This document shows, piece by piece, positions 44,141-56,320 of a stretch of DNA of 64,000 nucleotides; the first letter of the stretch is position 1; every line of letters starts with the position of its first letter. Made by a program: the position numbers and the translations under genes. Source of the stretch: Areca catechu. Taxonomy: Eukaryota > Streptophyta > Magnoliopsida > Arecales > Arecaceae. The notes beneath the pieces were generated by a model that was not told where the DNA came from, searched no databases, and saw nothing but the letters and a program-made list of their open reading frames with translations. The stretch lies in contig CM038051.1 in the NCBI GenBank assembly GCA_021397845.1, forward strand, positions 16,340,827 through 16,404,826, written 5' to 3'.

Positions 44141-47100
44141 TTCGTCTTTTGCACGAATCCACCATTGAATCATCCACTAGCCAATTTAAGATTTATACAA
44201 GTAGGTATATGACAGAGTTTGGAATGCTTCAAGAACTATGCAGTGTTTGATTTAATAGTAGATTCATGCAAAGAAAGGTGAATCCTCATTTTGTGCAAAA
44301 GATATAACCTTAATCCCCTGTTCGGCCATGCAAAAAATTTCCTCTTGCCTGATGGTACGAGGGAATTGGTGTTACCTGTGGTAACTGTACATAATTCTCT
44401 ATTTCCTCCACCAACAGAGATTTAGATTAATAGCCTCTAATCCAAAATGGCCAAAGTTGGTGTTCATCTAAAAATAAAATCCAGTGGACCAAAACCAATG
44501 CAGGACCATTTCACCAACTCTTTCTGCTTTACCAATCCGAACAATTTTTTTTCTGGTGTCTGAGCTATATGCTCAACCTCACAAAAGAACCAATAAAGGG
44601 AATAAAGGGGTTCCTCCATTTTGAAAGTGGATGTTTTAAGAGGGACACACCTTCATGCCTCGGTGTTCTGAAAAGATAAAAAATAATAATAATAATTTAT
44701 TGCACCTCTTCTCAGGGATTCCTTCACAGAATTAACAGTTAAAATTGCCAACATCTACTCCACTTCCCCAACCGAAAACAAGCCAAAAGAAACAAACATA
44801 CTCTTGGTGACAAAGGTTCTCTTTTTCCCAAGCCCTCATGTTTTCGAGTCCTAGTTGTATACTCTTTTAAAACTCTCACAACCTTGAGACAAAGATTCTG
44901 GAACAATGGTCCCCCGCATGATGAGCAGCAGTAATTCTGGGGGTTTGGAAAGGAATCTGGTGTCGGCAAAGATGTGGGTAACGGAGCTTAGGGTCTTGGG
45001 GGTGGAGAGAATATTCTACGGCTAGCAAAAGTTCAATAGCAACGGTCCAAAAATACACATGCATTAAAGAGCTCCCAAAGCCAAGTTGATACACAAAGCA
45101 TCATTAGACTATGATTAATAGGCGCTGTACAAAAGTCAGCTCACAAGCCGACGACTTCCCACACCTCAAAAAATTCACCGTTTCTCTCCAAGCTGCTCTT
45201 CACCAAGATGTTTCTTTTCTTCTTTACAATCTCCACATCCAAACATATCCCAATGGTTCTCCCTTTTAGGAGAATCCAAATTTATTTAGTTCGAACTCAT
45301 GGCTTTGGGTGTCATGCATAAATGAGATCGGGCTTGTATACCTTTTGTTTGAAAGAATAATTGATCTACTTTCACAGGGCTAACCATTGGATTGTACATT
45401 GCACAAATCATGAAGCTCTCCAACCATCCGATCATCTTCCACCTGTCTGTATATATAGATCTCGAAGTGGCCATTGCATGGTACAACAATGGATGCTGTG
45501 AAAGATACGACTTGAACTCTACGAAAGCAGAGAGGTGGAAAAGGAAAAGATTTCTCAAAAAGATTTTCCAAAGTTGCAGGGCTCCATTTAATATTTTAAT
45601 ATTTTTGGCCGAATCTTTTAAGGATATTAAGAAAATTAGGTATTAATAATGCAGCCCTCTATCAAGCTTACTTTGATCACAAGGAAATTTATCTTTGAAG
45701 TACATGCATGGCTGTCAACTACAGGAACTAATACATGCAACCAGATCTAGCATATGTTGGATTCACAAAAAATACATATATTTTTTAAAAAAATTAATCT
45801 AGATTTACTCTTTTGTGGCATAAAGGTCCATTAAAGTTAATTATGATTTAGTAATTTACCCTTGAATATTCTCTCTTCTGGATAGATTAAGTAAGTAATT
45901 TTCTGGATATTTCTAGTTTCAACCTTAGCAATGATGTATTAATTTTTGAGAATATTCTAATAAATTTGAGATTTTTATATACTTAGATTAATAAATTGAT
46001 ATATTAAACTAGAATAAATAATTACTGCAAAATAAAAGCATAAATAATTAATAATTAATAAAAAATTGATTCACCTATTTAGAGTGGAGAGAGATGCTAA
46101 CCAAGGCTTCTTTTGCATAAAATTTTGGTGACGTGATGATATTTATATCAAAGAAGTTGCAATCCATGCTCTTAAGCATTTCTATAACAATTTCCTGATG
46201 AACGAATAATGCTAACAAGTTTTAAAGATCATGGGGGCACATATGGGTGCCATAAAAGTCCTTACATTATCTCCAATGAATTATGCAATGCATGCGGTAT
46301 ATGCGAGGCATGTATCTATGTAGTATTGCATCTAGTCATTAATCCAAGCTATATATAGATATATATATGGACTGATCCCATGATAGACCTGCTCCATGTC
46401 CAATGTTTCAAGGTCCTCACGATCCATGCATGCATGGTTGATGCCAGGTCATAGTCATGCACGCATATCAAGATCTATTTACATAGAGACTTGGGAGGTC
46501 AAGCTACATGGCTTGATAAGTCTTCATTTGCCACAGAGACAAATAGTGCTTCCCTGAGAAAAATAAGAAGAGAATACTGGGAGACTGATGGATTCATAGA
46601 TCTCGGTCAAGGAGATAAAGGTGGCAGTTTGTAGACGATTATTCTCCCTTTGTCTTATCCAGCGTCTTGTAGCCTCGGATTTGACAAGCTCCATGTTGGA
46701 AGCACGTGCATGCTTGTGGCATGGAATCAAAGAACTGTAACTCCCTCCCTCCTCTCTCTCCTCTTAAGCAAAGCAACAGATAAGCGAAGCTTTTTTTAAA
46801 AAAAAAAAAAAAAAATCTGACATGGTGCAACTTGTTCCTTATTTTCCCAATTGATGTTTGGTTTCGAGTTAGTCATAAATTTTCAAGGATTTATAGCATG
46901 TGGTCCATGATTAGGTGATAGTTGTTGGAGTCCAATATTAGATGTATAATTTATCCAATGGCGGTGTGTGCTTTATGAATTTTTCAAGGAATGGTCCTTG
47001 CAATAATAATTCACTAGACAAAATAATTTATAATCATGAAATTTGATGAGGTAAGAAATATTGGCATAGAGATTATTTCAATTTTTAATGCTGAAGAAAT

Positions 47101-48180
47101 TTAGGTGGTATTGAACAGTGGAGGAAGAGGTCTATGTCAATTGATATACATCAAATTTATTTAGTTATGTATCTATTATCATGGTAGTTTTATAATTTAG
47201 GGTAAGTCACAACTGAGCCCGGCCGGTCCATATGAATTTTATTTTAGTATTACTCTTTGAAGTATACAAACAATATACACTAGCAACCCTTGAATGAAAA
47301 TGATATACTAGCTTGGGAATCCTTATCCTTGGTGAGATTCCAATCACTTGACTCATCTAGCTAATCAGCACTCTATTAAGTAAATATTGATGCATATTTT
47401 TTTAGTGTTTATTGAGGAAGACATTTCTTTTAGAATTGATTTGTTAATCAGCTCAACAATGACTTTTTTTCTCTCTTTTTTTGTCTTTTTCTTTCTTTTG
47501 TGTGTGTGTGTTTGTTGGGTGGGGGGGGGGGGGGGGTGGGGTTAATGAAAAATGATAATTATTAAATATACAACAAGCTTCTAAAAGAAAAAAGCAATGA
47601 AAAGATGTAGTAAGGCAATTGTTAATACCATTCTCCTATTTTAAAGATAGGAAATTGACATTTTCCTCATTAATTGGTTGATCATAGGCTCATAGTAATG
47701 CCACTTCTACCTAAAGCCTTAGTAATATTTAAAGTTTCTTCTTTTTTCCTGAATGGTGTGGCTTGAGACCCAAGATATTCCTGACAATATAGCTCCCATT
47801 TCCCATGGCAATCTTTGAGATAACTTTTTTTAGCAACTTAGACTAAGGAATTAACTCTCTTTAACTTTAAAGCTTGGTTGATTTTTCTTTTTCTTTTTTT
47901 TTAAAAAAAAAAAAACTGACAACAAAGATTATACAAAAGGCTAACAAAACAAATTATGGGATAATCATTCCAAATGGAAAGGCACCGAGGTACAGCTTTT
48001 GCTCTCACCTCATCATATGTGTCATCTTGCACTTTTGTCCCCCACCCCCTTCCTCTAGTTTATAAAACTGGAATCTTCAGCTAGCCTTCACTTTTCACCA
48101 CCACTCCTTAACAAATAATACTATTTTCTATTCACCCCAGAAGCCCTTCCTTAAGAGCCCCCCCTCCCATATAGAGAGAA
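44141..48180. other. Long AT-rich intergenic region upstream of the IDD gene
   Basis: No coding region with splice or domain support. Features seen: T7A19 (46791-46816) and T9A13 (47894-47915) junctions, a G17 run (about 47519-47536), and repeated 'gcatgcatg' words near 46430. It may hold distal control sequence for the IDD gene; none can be named. Confidence 0.45.
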
Positions 48181-48182
48181 AG

Positions 48183-48183
<1 letters not shown>

Positions 48184-48215
<32 letters not shown>

Positions 48216-48226
48216 CGCGCGCGCAC
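48184..48226. repeat. (CA)n-(GC)n alternating purine-pyrimidine tract
   Basis: About 15 CA units run directly into 'tgcgcgcgcgca', forming ~43 bp of strictly alternating purine/pyrimidine. It sits about 20 bp upstream of the IDD TATA box. Confidence 0.95.
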
Positions 48227-48247
48227 AGACCTTGCTTTCCCCTGGGC

Positions 48248-48254
48248 TATAAAA
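48248..48254 (+). promoter_or_regulatory. TATA box of the IDD gene
   Basis: TATAAAA within 'gggctataaaacatcac', 108 bases before the ATG. It predicts a transcription start near 48280 and a short 5' UTR holding a GA repeat (48331-48350). A second TATA-like word lies at 48060 ('tttataaaactgg'). Confidence 0.6.
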
Positions 48255-48355
48255 CATCACCTTGGATTTCCTACTGGTTTGATAGCCTTGCACCTAGAAA
48301 AGAAGGTGTTTTGTTGTCAAGGAAGGAGGAAAGAGAGAGAGAGAGAGAGAAAATA

Positions 48356-50362
48356 ATGGCAGGAGAAGCAATAATCTCAAAGTCCTTCCCATATAACCCA
48401 ACTCAGGAATCCAATCCTCCCATCGTAAAGAAGAAGAGAAACCTACCTGGAAATCCAGGCAATGAAAACTCTCTTATTTATTCTCATACTTACCTTCACG
48501 GTTTCCCTCTCTTCTATCTATCTATCTATATATATATATATATATATATTTCTTATGTTGGTAACTTCATGTGTGTTAACGAGCAGATCCTGAAGCAGAA
48601 GTCATTGCCTTGTCTCCAAGGTCCCTTTTAGCCACAAACCGGTTTGTGTGCGAGATATGTGGCAAAGGCTTCCAGAGAGACCAAAATCTCCAGCTCCACC
48701 GCCGGGGCCATAACCTTCCATGGAAGCTGAGGCAGCGAAGCACCAAAGAGCCAAGGAAGAGGGTGTACGTGTGCCCGGAGAAGACCTGCATCCACCACCA
48801 TCCATCGAGGGCCCTTGGCGACCTCACTGGTATAAAGAAGCACTTCTGCCGCAAGCACGGTGAGAAGAAGTGGAAGTGCGAGAAGTGCTCCAAGCGGTAC
48901 GCGGTGCAGTCGGACTGGAAGGCCCACTCCAGGGTTTGTGGCACGAGGGAGTACCGTTGTGACTGTGGCACCCTCTTCTCTAGGTACGCTAATTATTCTT
49001 CTTGTATTCATTTTTTATTTTGCTTAGGATCTTGGCCTCGAGATTAATTACAGGTATATATATATATATATTTATGATCATCAAACTAGGAAGCCACTGG
49101 AACAAAGGTATGTGATGGTGTATGCTATTGTAACCAGTTGAAGACACCAAAGGTCTCCTTCTGTGACTTTCGAATCCTCTTGGAAGCAAGCTATTTGATG
49201 GTGTATGCTAACAATAATTTTGTTAGCTAAAACTTCTCGAAAGTTCATCAACATCTCTTTTCCATATCTCTTCATCAGTCTTTTTTAAGCTTTATAAGGG
49301 AAGGATAGGACAGAATCATTGCATCCATAAAGTAAACTTTAGCAACGATTTTATTATCATAAATCGATATCCTCTCTTGTTTCTCCCTACAAGTACTACA
49401 ATCCATTAATTTATCCCCTCTTGTCTTCCTATTTCTTAGATTCTAATGAAGTGTGTGCGATCAATTCACTCATAAACAGGAGGGACAGCTTCGTAACTCA
49501 CAGGGCCTTCTGTGATGCCTTAGCTGAAGAGACCGCACGAGTTTCCGCGGCATCAAACATCGATAGATTGACATCGATAAGTAATGCCAATTATCATTAC
49601 ACTACTGGTGGCTTTATGAGATCTAACATGGTGCAGCATTGCCCTGCTATATATAAGCCTGCAATGGCCGACGTCGGTCTAGCGGGCGAGCATGCTTTGC
49701 CTGGACTTTCTCTCTGGATGGGCCAAAGACTTCAAAATAATCAGAGCTTATTCACTGATACTAGTCTCTCCTCCATGCATCAAATCGGGCCAATGAGTAT
49801 CTCAACCTTGTACAAGGATCCCTTCGCTTCATGCTCTAATGACCAGAATCTCGACAGCCAATTAAGTTGGATATATAGTAACAAGCTGGCCTCTTCAAGC
49901 TCTGTAGAGCTAACAAGCACCACAATACCTACTAGTTTGAAGGCGGCCAACCTTACGAGCGTTCCTTCCCTTTATAGCACTCAGCATCATCAGCACTCCA
50001 TGCCGGCATCGGACAAGTCGGCGACCGCATTGCTTCAAAAAGCTGCTCAAATTGGAGTGGCTTCCTCCGGTGCATCTTTATTTGGTAGCTTAGAGATGAA
50101 GTGCCACAGCATTCAAGTCCAAGGTGGTAGCAAGTATGATGGTTTGCTCAATCCAATCCATCCGAGTATAGCAGCTGCTACAATGGAAAGTAGTCTAGAG
50201 AACATTGCCAGTGATATCACGGTGTCAAACCCATATAGTGATGTGTACTCCACAAGGCATCAGATGGCTCAAAAAGATGATGCAACAGGAGGAGAAACCA
50301 GGGATTTCTTGGGTGTTGGGATCCAAACACTCTGTCCATCATCGGTTAATGGATGGATTTGA
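48356..50362 (+). CDS. INDETERMINATE DOMAIN (IDD) family C2H2 zinc-finger transcription factor, 3 exons, 460 aa
   Basis: Exons 48356-48458, 48587-48983 and 49480-50362; phases fit and give 461 codons including the TGA. The ATG is the first in frame and has A at -3 and G at +4. The N-terminus carries the basic nuclear signal KKKRNLPG (residues 25-32). The ID domain has four fingers: C56/C59/H72/H76; C97/C102/H120/H125; C132/C135/H148/C152; C159/C161/H174/C178 (the last two C2HC). The family's C-terminal motifs are present: SATALLQKAAQIG (347-359) and TRDFLG (440-445). Family members act in the nucleus, with DELLA or SCARECROW/SHORT-ROOT-type GRAS partners in several cases, in root patterning, gravitropism, starch or flowering control; the exact orthologue cannot be told. 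Intron 1 uses a GC donor. No disabling change seen. Confidence 0.95.
48459..48586 (+). other. GC-AG intron 1 of the IDD gene (128 bp)
   Basis: The donor is CCAG|GCAATG and the acceptor GAGCAG|ATCC. Joining gives 'NPDPEAEVIALSPRSLL', the family consensus before finger 1. No GT donor nearby preserves that reading. The intron contains CTAT and TA microsatellites (48518-48550). If retained, translation runs on to a stop at 48629-48631, before any finger. Confidence 0.85.
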
Positions 50363-50840
50363 GCATATTAGGGTTTACAACTCACGTACTTATCCATTGA
50401 AAGAAAGTTGGGGAGTTAAAAGAAAAGGAAGTGGTAGTGGAGGTGTGGAGAGATTATATTATGAGCAAACTTTGCAGGGGAGAAAAGGTGGTATGAGTGC
50501 TTGATAAGAGCTGTAAGGGGACGTGCCCTGGAGCACCCAATTTTATTCACCACTAAGTTTGATCAACACTGGCAGGAGATCCTTGCATATTCTTATGGAC
50601 CCTGAAAGGCACTCCTTTTAGGATGCTACTTTCGTTTTCGGAAAAAAAAAGAAGATGAAAAAGGGGTGGGGGGTGGGGTTGGGGGAAGGCAAAGATTACC
50701 CTCCTTTTTAGCTCTATTATTGCTTTGTTTCAAGGCTAGCTAGCTACCTTCGCTGTCTATTTAAGTCGAATTTAGTATTTTCAAAGTGCTACAAAGCTGG
50801 TTCTTTTGTTCTAATAAAACTATAGCCTTTAGTTGCATGC
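50363..50840 (+). terminator. Probable 3' UTR of the IDD gene with polyadenylation signal
   Basis: After the stop there is ordinary UTR-like sequence. AATAAA at 50813-50818 ('ttctaataaaactat') is the best poly(A) signal, preceded by T-rich sequence at 50796-50810. Confidence 0.5.
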
Positions 50841-53235
50841 TTTATTAGGTGCACGCTTGTGTGACTGCAAATCCCTGATGCCTAAACCGACACTCTATGC
50901 TAGAAGATGCATCACAGAAAAATATATCTTGTTTCATTTTTATTTATAATATATGGTATTTTGATCATTTGATGTAAAAACTAGGAGCCTCCAAATTCTA
51001 TAATTTTTTTATACATAAATAGTATAGAGATGGTAGATTATATATGTCCGATAGCTCGGATTATCGATGTGAAACTTTCATCATCTGATGCACATTTGCT
51101 TAGATCTAATATCTGAGTGAAAATTCACTCGGATGCAACTCTCTCGCTCTCTATGTATAGAGTGTCAATCTCATAGCACGTAGATATAATTGTAGGCTTT
51201 TTCATGGAAGGGCTGTTTATTAATATGCATGCATGGGTTCTATATCCTCCTATATATGGGGTCCATGCAAAGCCTATTTCCTATGAGTTCATATATTCAA
51301 ACGTATTGACCTCTTTGCCATTCCCTCAAAACTTTTAGATCTTTTCAACCAAAGAAAAAGCTTTTAAACGTAGTGGAGCATATGTTTTTGCAACTTTGTC
51401 GACTGTCTAAAGGAAAAGCCATCGATCGAACCCGACTGCTGACGAGATCTTCTGCATTCAAGCAGAGGATGTGATAGCAAATGACCCACACCAAGACAGG
51501 ACCCAAGAATCACCATGCAAATGGGGTCAAATGGCAAGTCCATTAGGCATAGGTCAAGGCATCAATGTTTCTCTTTGTAGTAGTGTTTTCTTTTTCCTTT
51601 TTTCTTTCCTCTTTTTATCATATATGCTAAACCTACGCTTTAGGTGTAGCATTCTAGCTAGAGGTGTATGTGTTATCAATGCCTTAATTGGCATGCATAA
51701 GCACTAGTAGAGACTACAATTAATTGCAACTAGCATGATAAATTGTTGCTAGGTTTATAGACATCGGCGCCGATCGCCGATCAGCATATCGCATGATCAC
51801 ACGTGTATTACACATGCTACTCCTGAATCCTTGGAGATACATAATATTCTTCATGTAACATTGTGCAATAGACAAATACCACTCATATATACCCGCTATG
51901 ATCGAAGCATCACATTCCTTAACTTTTTTTTTAAAAAAAAAAAAAAAAAATCTTTAAAAATCATAGCAACATTATTTTGTGTCGTCTTCAACTTCGTAGC
52001 TCCGGGCCTCTGGCCACGTACGCTTGACCTGATCCCCTTCATGACCTGTTAGTAAAGTTTAATTTCATCCTTACAATGCTTTAAAAGTGATGCCTGACCA
52101 TTCCTTGTTAATTATCAAGAGATGAATATATCAAGTCCTAATTAATTAACTTGGGTCAGCTCGACAATGAAGCTTTAATTCTGACTAGCCCAAGTCCTGT
52201 GCAAATGACTATAACCTTGTGCATGTGTGGCAGCATCCTAACTGGTTAATTTGGTGTTGCCATGTCATCTACTTTCAGCTTTGTGCAAACCCTGATCACA
52301 CGCTAAGCTCGGTGCTTGTAGTGGGGATGAACTATATATATAGCCTTTCTTGCAGCGCCAAATTCTGAAAGTATATATACGGTGCATGGTGAACTCAAAT
52401 GTTGAAGAAAATTAATTAAGTGGAATTACACTAAGATATGATCATCAATAATTAGAACGGGACAATAATTCTTGAAGCTAAATCAGCAGGGGTGAACTCG
52501 TGACACGAAGGTGGTCAATTCCGTCAGCAAAAAACTCTTCAGTATTATCACCTAGACATTTGAATCATGCTTCTATCTTGTCAGACTTTCTGAGTCAAGA
52601 TATGTGCATGATTCTTAATTGTATATGTTAATTGGTCCAGTGATCACCTAACAAAACAAACACATGGCCCCAGCTCCATGCAAGCATTGATGAAAACTAA
52701 GAAAGTAAATTTAAATAAAAGTTTTAATTAATTTGTTTTTGTATTATATATGGACTTGAGTGTGGTAAGAACTTAGACGATTGTCAGATCCCTAATTTTT
52801 TTTTAAAAAAAAAAAAGAAAAAAAGTTTGGCCTTCATTTCTTGTGTATTTTAATTAGTGAACCGTATCTTAGATGACATCATTCCATATCTACCGTTCAT
52901 TATTTTTCTTCCTAATTTCAAATTGAAACAAATAGACATCCAATCCAAGACTGGATGGAAGGTTTTTTTTTTTAAAAAAAAAAAATAAAATAAAGGAAAT
53001 CAGTGCTTGTCTTCACGTTTTAAAAAACAAGGCCTGGAGCTCGTTGTCTCTATTGATTTTTTTAAAAAAAAATAATTTAGTAATAATAATTGAGCTTACT
53101 AAGATCTCGTTCAGCTTGGGCCTTCACATGCCACATTTGGTTGTCTGGTCTTGGGCGTGATTCAGCTTATTAAAAGCATGCCAAACTACTAATGAGAATT
53201 TCTTTGTACACTATCTTCGGTGGAGAAAATATACA
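50841..53235. other. Intergenic AT-rich sequence
   Basis: No gene supported. Contains four T-run/A-run junctions (51924-51950, 52796-52816, 52963-52985, 53057-53072). Confidence 0.45.
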
Positions 53236-53599
53236 TGGCACAACCATATTAGATCACATAAGTCTCATTTTTTAAAATGCATTAAATGCCCATAATTTTA
53301 TTTTTCATTAAAAATCTTGAATGATAAAATTACACATTTTTTTATAAAAAAATTATGGCATCCCATGGCTTGAATTATAATACCCTATGCTTGAATTATG
53401 ATATCCCATGTCATAAGATTTAGAAATGTTTTTATCATTGAAAAAATTTTTAAAATTTCTCAAAGATAAAAATATCCCTCATCTTTATGACATCCTATAA
53501 ACAGGGTTATGACACCCTATTTATGAACTTGGCTACAGAATATTATAAAAGAAAAGGATATTTTCATCATTTTTTTTGGTACAGATGGGCGGTCATCTT

Positions 53600-54209
53600 A
53601 GACGGATGCAAGAATTGTCCAAAAGATCAAAAGAAAAGAGTCCCCGAAGGGTTTCCAAAATACAGTCACCCTGGTGCCAAGATCAATCGTCAGAGTGCTG
53701 CGCAACAAAAGATGCGACCTAGTCGCTGCATAATTCGCTTCTCGATAGACATGTCTAGTCAAAATCGTCCTAGGAGGCTGAAAGAAGCTCCAGATGTCAT
53801 GAAGGAGAGGGTGGCCATCACAATGCTCCCTCCAGCCCTGAATCCAACTCATAACAATGAAAGAGTCTCCCTCAATGAATATTCTTTTCGCACGGAGCTT
53901 GTGAATGACTCTCCTGATACCTGCCCATGCTGCACCGAGCTCAGCTTCTGGAACTGAAAGCTCGTGAAGAAAGAAACCTCATACCACTAAGAGCTTGCCA
54001 TCAGCATCCCGGATAACATACCCTGCATCACCAGAGGCACATCGTACACTGCCATCAAAGTTTACCTTCACAAACCCTATAGGAGGAGGCTCCCAGGAGA
54101 TATATAAAACCTTTCGGGTCGCTAACGAGGTAGCATGGGAGTTCCAGGAATACGGGGTCGCAAGGGGCGAAGCAATGCCGAAATGATGAAACTCCATCAC
54201 TATGAACAA
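53600..54209 (-). pseudogene. LINE RNase H-like domain (RVT_3 type), broken
   Basis: The frame from 54209 gives 'PPIGFVKVNFDGSVRCASGDAGYVIRD' (catalytic Asp in NFDGS). After a stop near 53980 the same frame continues: 'ELSVPEAELGAAWAGIRRV' (Glu position), 'IFIEGDSFIVMSWI' (Asp position) and 'TRHVYREANYAA' (the usual 'R.AN..AD' end). It is located at the 3' end of the LINE, just before the poly-A tail. Confidence 0.8.
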
Positions 54210-54401
54210 GGCTCTTTAGATAATTTGATGTGGCGGAGTCATCACAGCCTTAAATACCATAGCATTTCAAGATAGCCAAATATGATAAGCAATGTAGGCA
54301 CAACGACATCGATCCTCAGACGAGCACTGTTTGAGAAAATCAAAGAAAGGGCCTAAGCAGGGTTCGCCGTTCTCATCCCAGGGCTATCTCCCTGCAAGCC
54401 T

Positions 54402-55028
54402 TCAAATATACCTCATCCTAGAGCAGGTAAGAATGGCATGCTTGGTAGACTCGTCCTGTAGGCCACAAAGTGGACAAGACCCGATAATGTCCATACCTCT
54501 ATGCCCGAGCAAGGTCCTCGTCAGGAGGTGATCCCAAACCATCTTCCAAAAGAAGAGGCACACTCTCAGGTAGATGGGCAGTCTCCGGATCCAATCCACT
54601 ACTATACTCCTATTCGGTGGTCCCCTGCACAAATCATAGAGGGTACTCGAACGGATCTTGGACCAGCAAGAATGATCACATACCCTCAGATCCTGACAAT
54701 GTTGACTAGGAATCGAGATAGCAAGAATCCGGTCCCCCAACCGGCTCTCAAATAGTCTGGTAACCTCTTGGACTTTCCAGGTCCTGACATCGTCCATCAT
54801 CAAGTCACAGACTCGAAGGTTGTCCAATGCCTCCGTGCTAACAAAGGTTGGCCACCTGGACAGAGGTAAAAAAGAGATCCAAGCATCATGAGTAATATCA
54901 ATAGTGGACCCATCACCAATCACACACATGATATGGGCCATCACAGTGGGACCCCGGGCATAGATCTCTTTCCAAATAATAGAGCAGCTAGGGAGGTTTG
55001 ATCTGGAGCCCCTGAGTCCAAATCCCAT
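54402..55028 (-). pseudogene. LINE RT zinc-binding domain (open 208-aa segment)
   Basis: It contains 'IMCVIGDGSTIDITHDAWI' (the usual 'VGDGSSIRLWHDPWL' region) and the C-terminal zinc finger 'RGMDIIGSCPLCGLQDESTKHAILTC' (C..C...H...C), preceded by 'VCLFFWKMVWDHLLTRTLL'. This is the domain between RT and RNase H in plant L1 elements. It is open but belongs to a truncated element. Confidence 0.85.
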
Positions 55029-56320
55029 AGTGGGCTCTTATCACTTTACTCCACAGACAATTAGGCTAAAAAAAATATCTCACTGCATGTCGAGCGAGTA
55101 GCACCTCCCTCCTAACCAGAAGGGACTGGATCCCGAGTCCTTCATCCCTAACCGGCTGGCAAACAGTATCCCAAGAAAGCAAGTGAACTCCCTGACTATG
55201 ATGCCTGGAATTTCACAGAAAATTTTGGAAGAGTTGCTCCATCTCCCTCAAGCAGGATATGGGCAGCACAGTGTTCGCCAGAAGATAAATAAAGATTGAG
55301 CTCAGAACAGATCATGATGATAGTAATTCTGCCCATCATGAATAAGGTAGGAACATGCCATCCCTCCAACCGATCTCGAACGTGCTGCACCTTGGGTCTA
55401 CACTCCGACCTCCTCAGTCTTCTTTCGAATAAACACTCCCAAGTAAGTTAGGATCCCCACCTGCTCAGAAATCCCCAACATTGCTAGGATAGAATGTTTC
55501 ATCCAAGCTTTCATCCCGGGGCTGAAGATGACCGTCGATTTCTATAAATTGACCAGTTGACCTGAGTCATGGTAGTAGGACTCGACAATGGACACCAAAC
55601 ATCTTACATTTTGGAAAGATGCCCTTCCAATGAGAAGACAATCATCTGCAAAAAGGAGATAAGAGAGAGACTGGGCTCCAGGGGCGGTATTTTCATCATT
55701 CAAATATGTATTTAATACCTCCAGTTTATTTTTTGTTAAAAATTTTGAATAACGATAATGCCCCTCCCTTATTAAAAAAAAATTATGACATTATGTGGCT
55801 TGGATTATGACATTCCATGTCATAAAGCCGAGAGATATTTTTATTATTAATTTTTTAAATTATAAAAATACTCTTCGGTCTTTTGACATCCTGTTCACAA
55901 ACTTGGCTATGAGGTATCATAAAGAAAAGAGCATTTTTGTCATTCAAAATTTTCAATAAAAAATAAATTGCATGTACTAAATGCGTGTTTGAATAATGAA
56001 AAAAGTCCCTTTCTTTTTATGACATCTCATGGTCAGGTTTGTGGATAGGATATCATAATCCTATTTACATGATATCATAAGGTTGAGGGATATTTTCATC
56101 ATTAAAAAAATTTAAAATTTTTTCAATGATAAAAATACTCCTCAATCTTATAATATGAGATGTTATAATCCAGGCCACAGAGCAACATAATCCAAACCAC
56201 AACATGTCATAAATTTTTTTATATAAAAAAAATATATTTTTGTCATTCAAAATTTGTAACAGTAAGTAAAATTACAAGTATTGAATAAGTATTGAAAAGC
56301 AGGTCTTACATGGCTGATCA

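Larger units (their letters stand above)
53572..55687 (-). mobile_element. 5'-truncated L1-type LINE (2.1 kb) with perfect 13-bp target duplication
   Basis: TATTTTCATCATT occurs at 53559-53571 and 55688-55700. The left copy is followed by a T run, the LINE poly-A tail on the minus strand. Reading right to left: the end of reverse transcriptase with 'LLFADDCLLIGRASF' (about 55665-55620); a linker; an RT zinc-binding domain in a 208-aa open frame (55028-54402); and an RNase H-like domain ('VNFDGSVRCASGDAGYVIRD', about 54100; 'EADSF/GDSF'-type motif near 53865). Endonuclease and most of RT are missing through 5' truncation. Confidence 0.88.
53236..56320. mobile_element. AT-rich fold-back repeat element hosting a LINE
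   Basis: On both sides of the LINE the same unit recurs: 'tatgacatccc.tg', 'ttatgacat', 'gagggatattttcatcatt', an A/T-rich centre, and the inverted 'aatgataaaaatactcctca'. Clear hairpins lie at about 53425-53495, 55825-55890 and 56078-56148. The ends look inverted to each other ('cataagtctcattttttaaa...' near 53257 versus the complement of 'gtattgaaaagcaggtcttacatg' near 56290). This suggests one long terminal-inverted-repeat or fold-back transposon; class uncertain and no transposase seen. Confidence 0.5.

Noticed and set aside
47519..47536. Functional G-quadruplex or regulatory site at the G runs
   Set aside because: Long homopolymers of this kind may be sequencing or slippage products; nothing nearby supports a function.
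48311..48355. Earlier start for the IDD protein in the same frame
   Set aside because: The upstream open stretch starts at TTG, not ATG, and encodes only the GA-repeat 5' UTR; the ATG at 48356 has a good context.
49081..49479. Extra exon in IDD intron 2
   Set aside because: The upstream part of the open frame at 49421 continues exon 3 backward by chance; the acceptor at 49479 gives the exact family sequence and correct phase.
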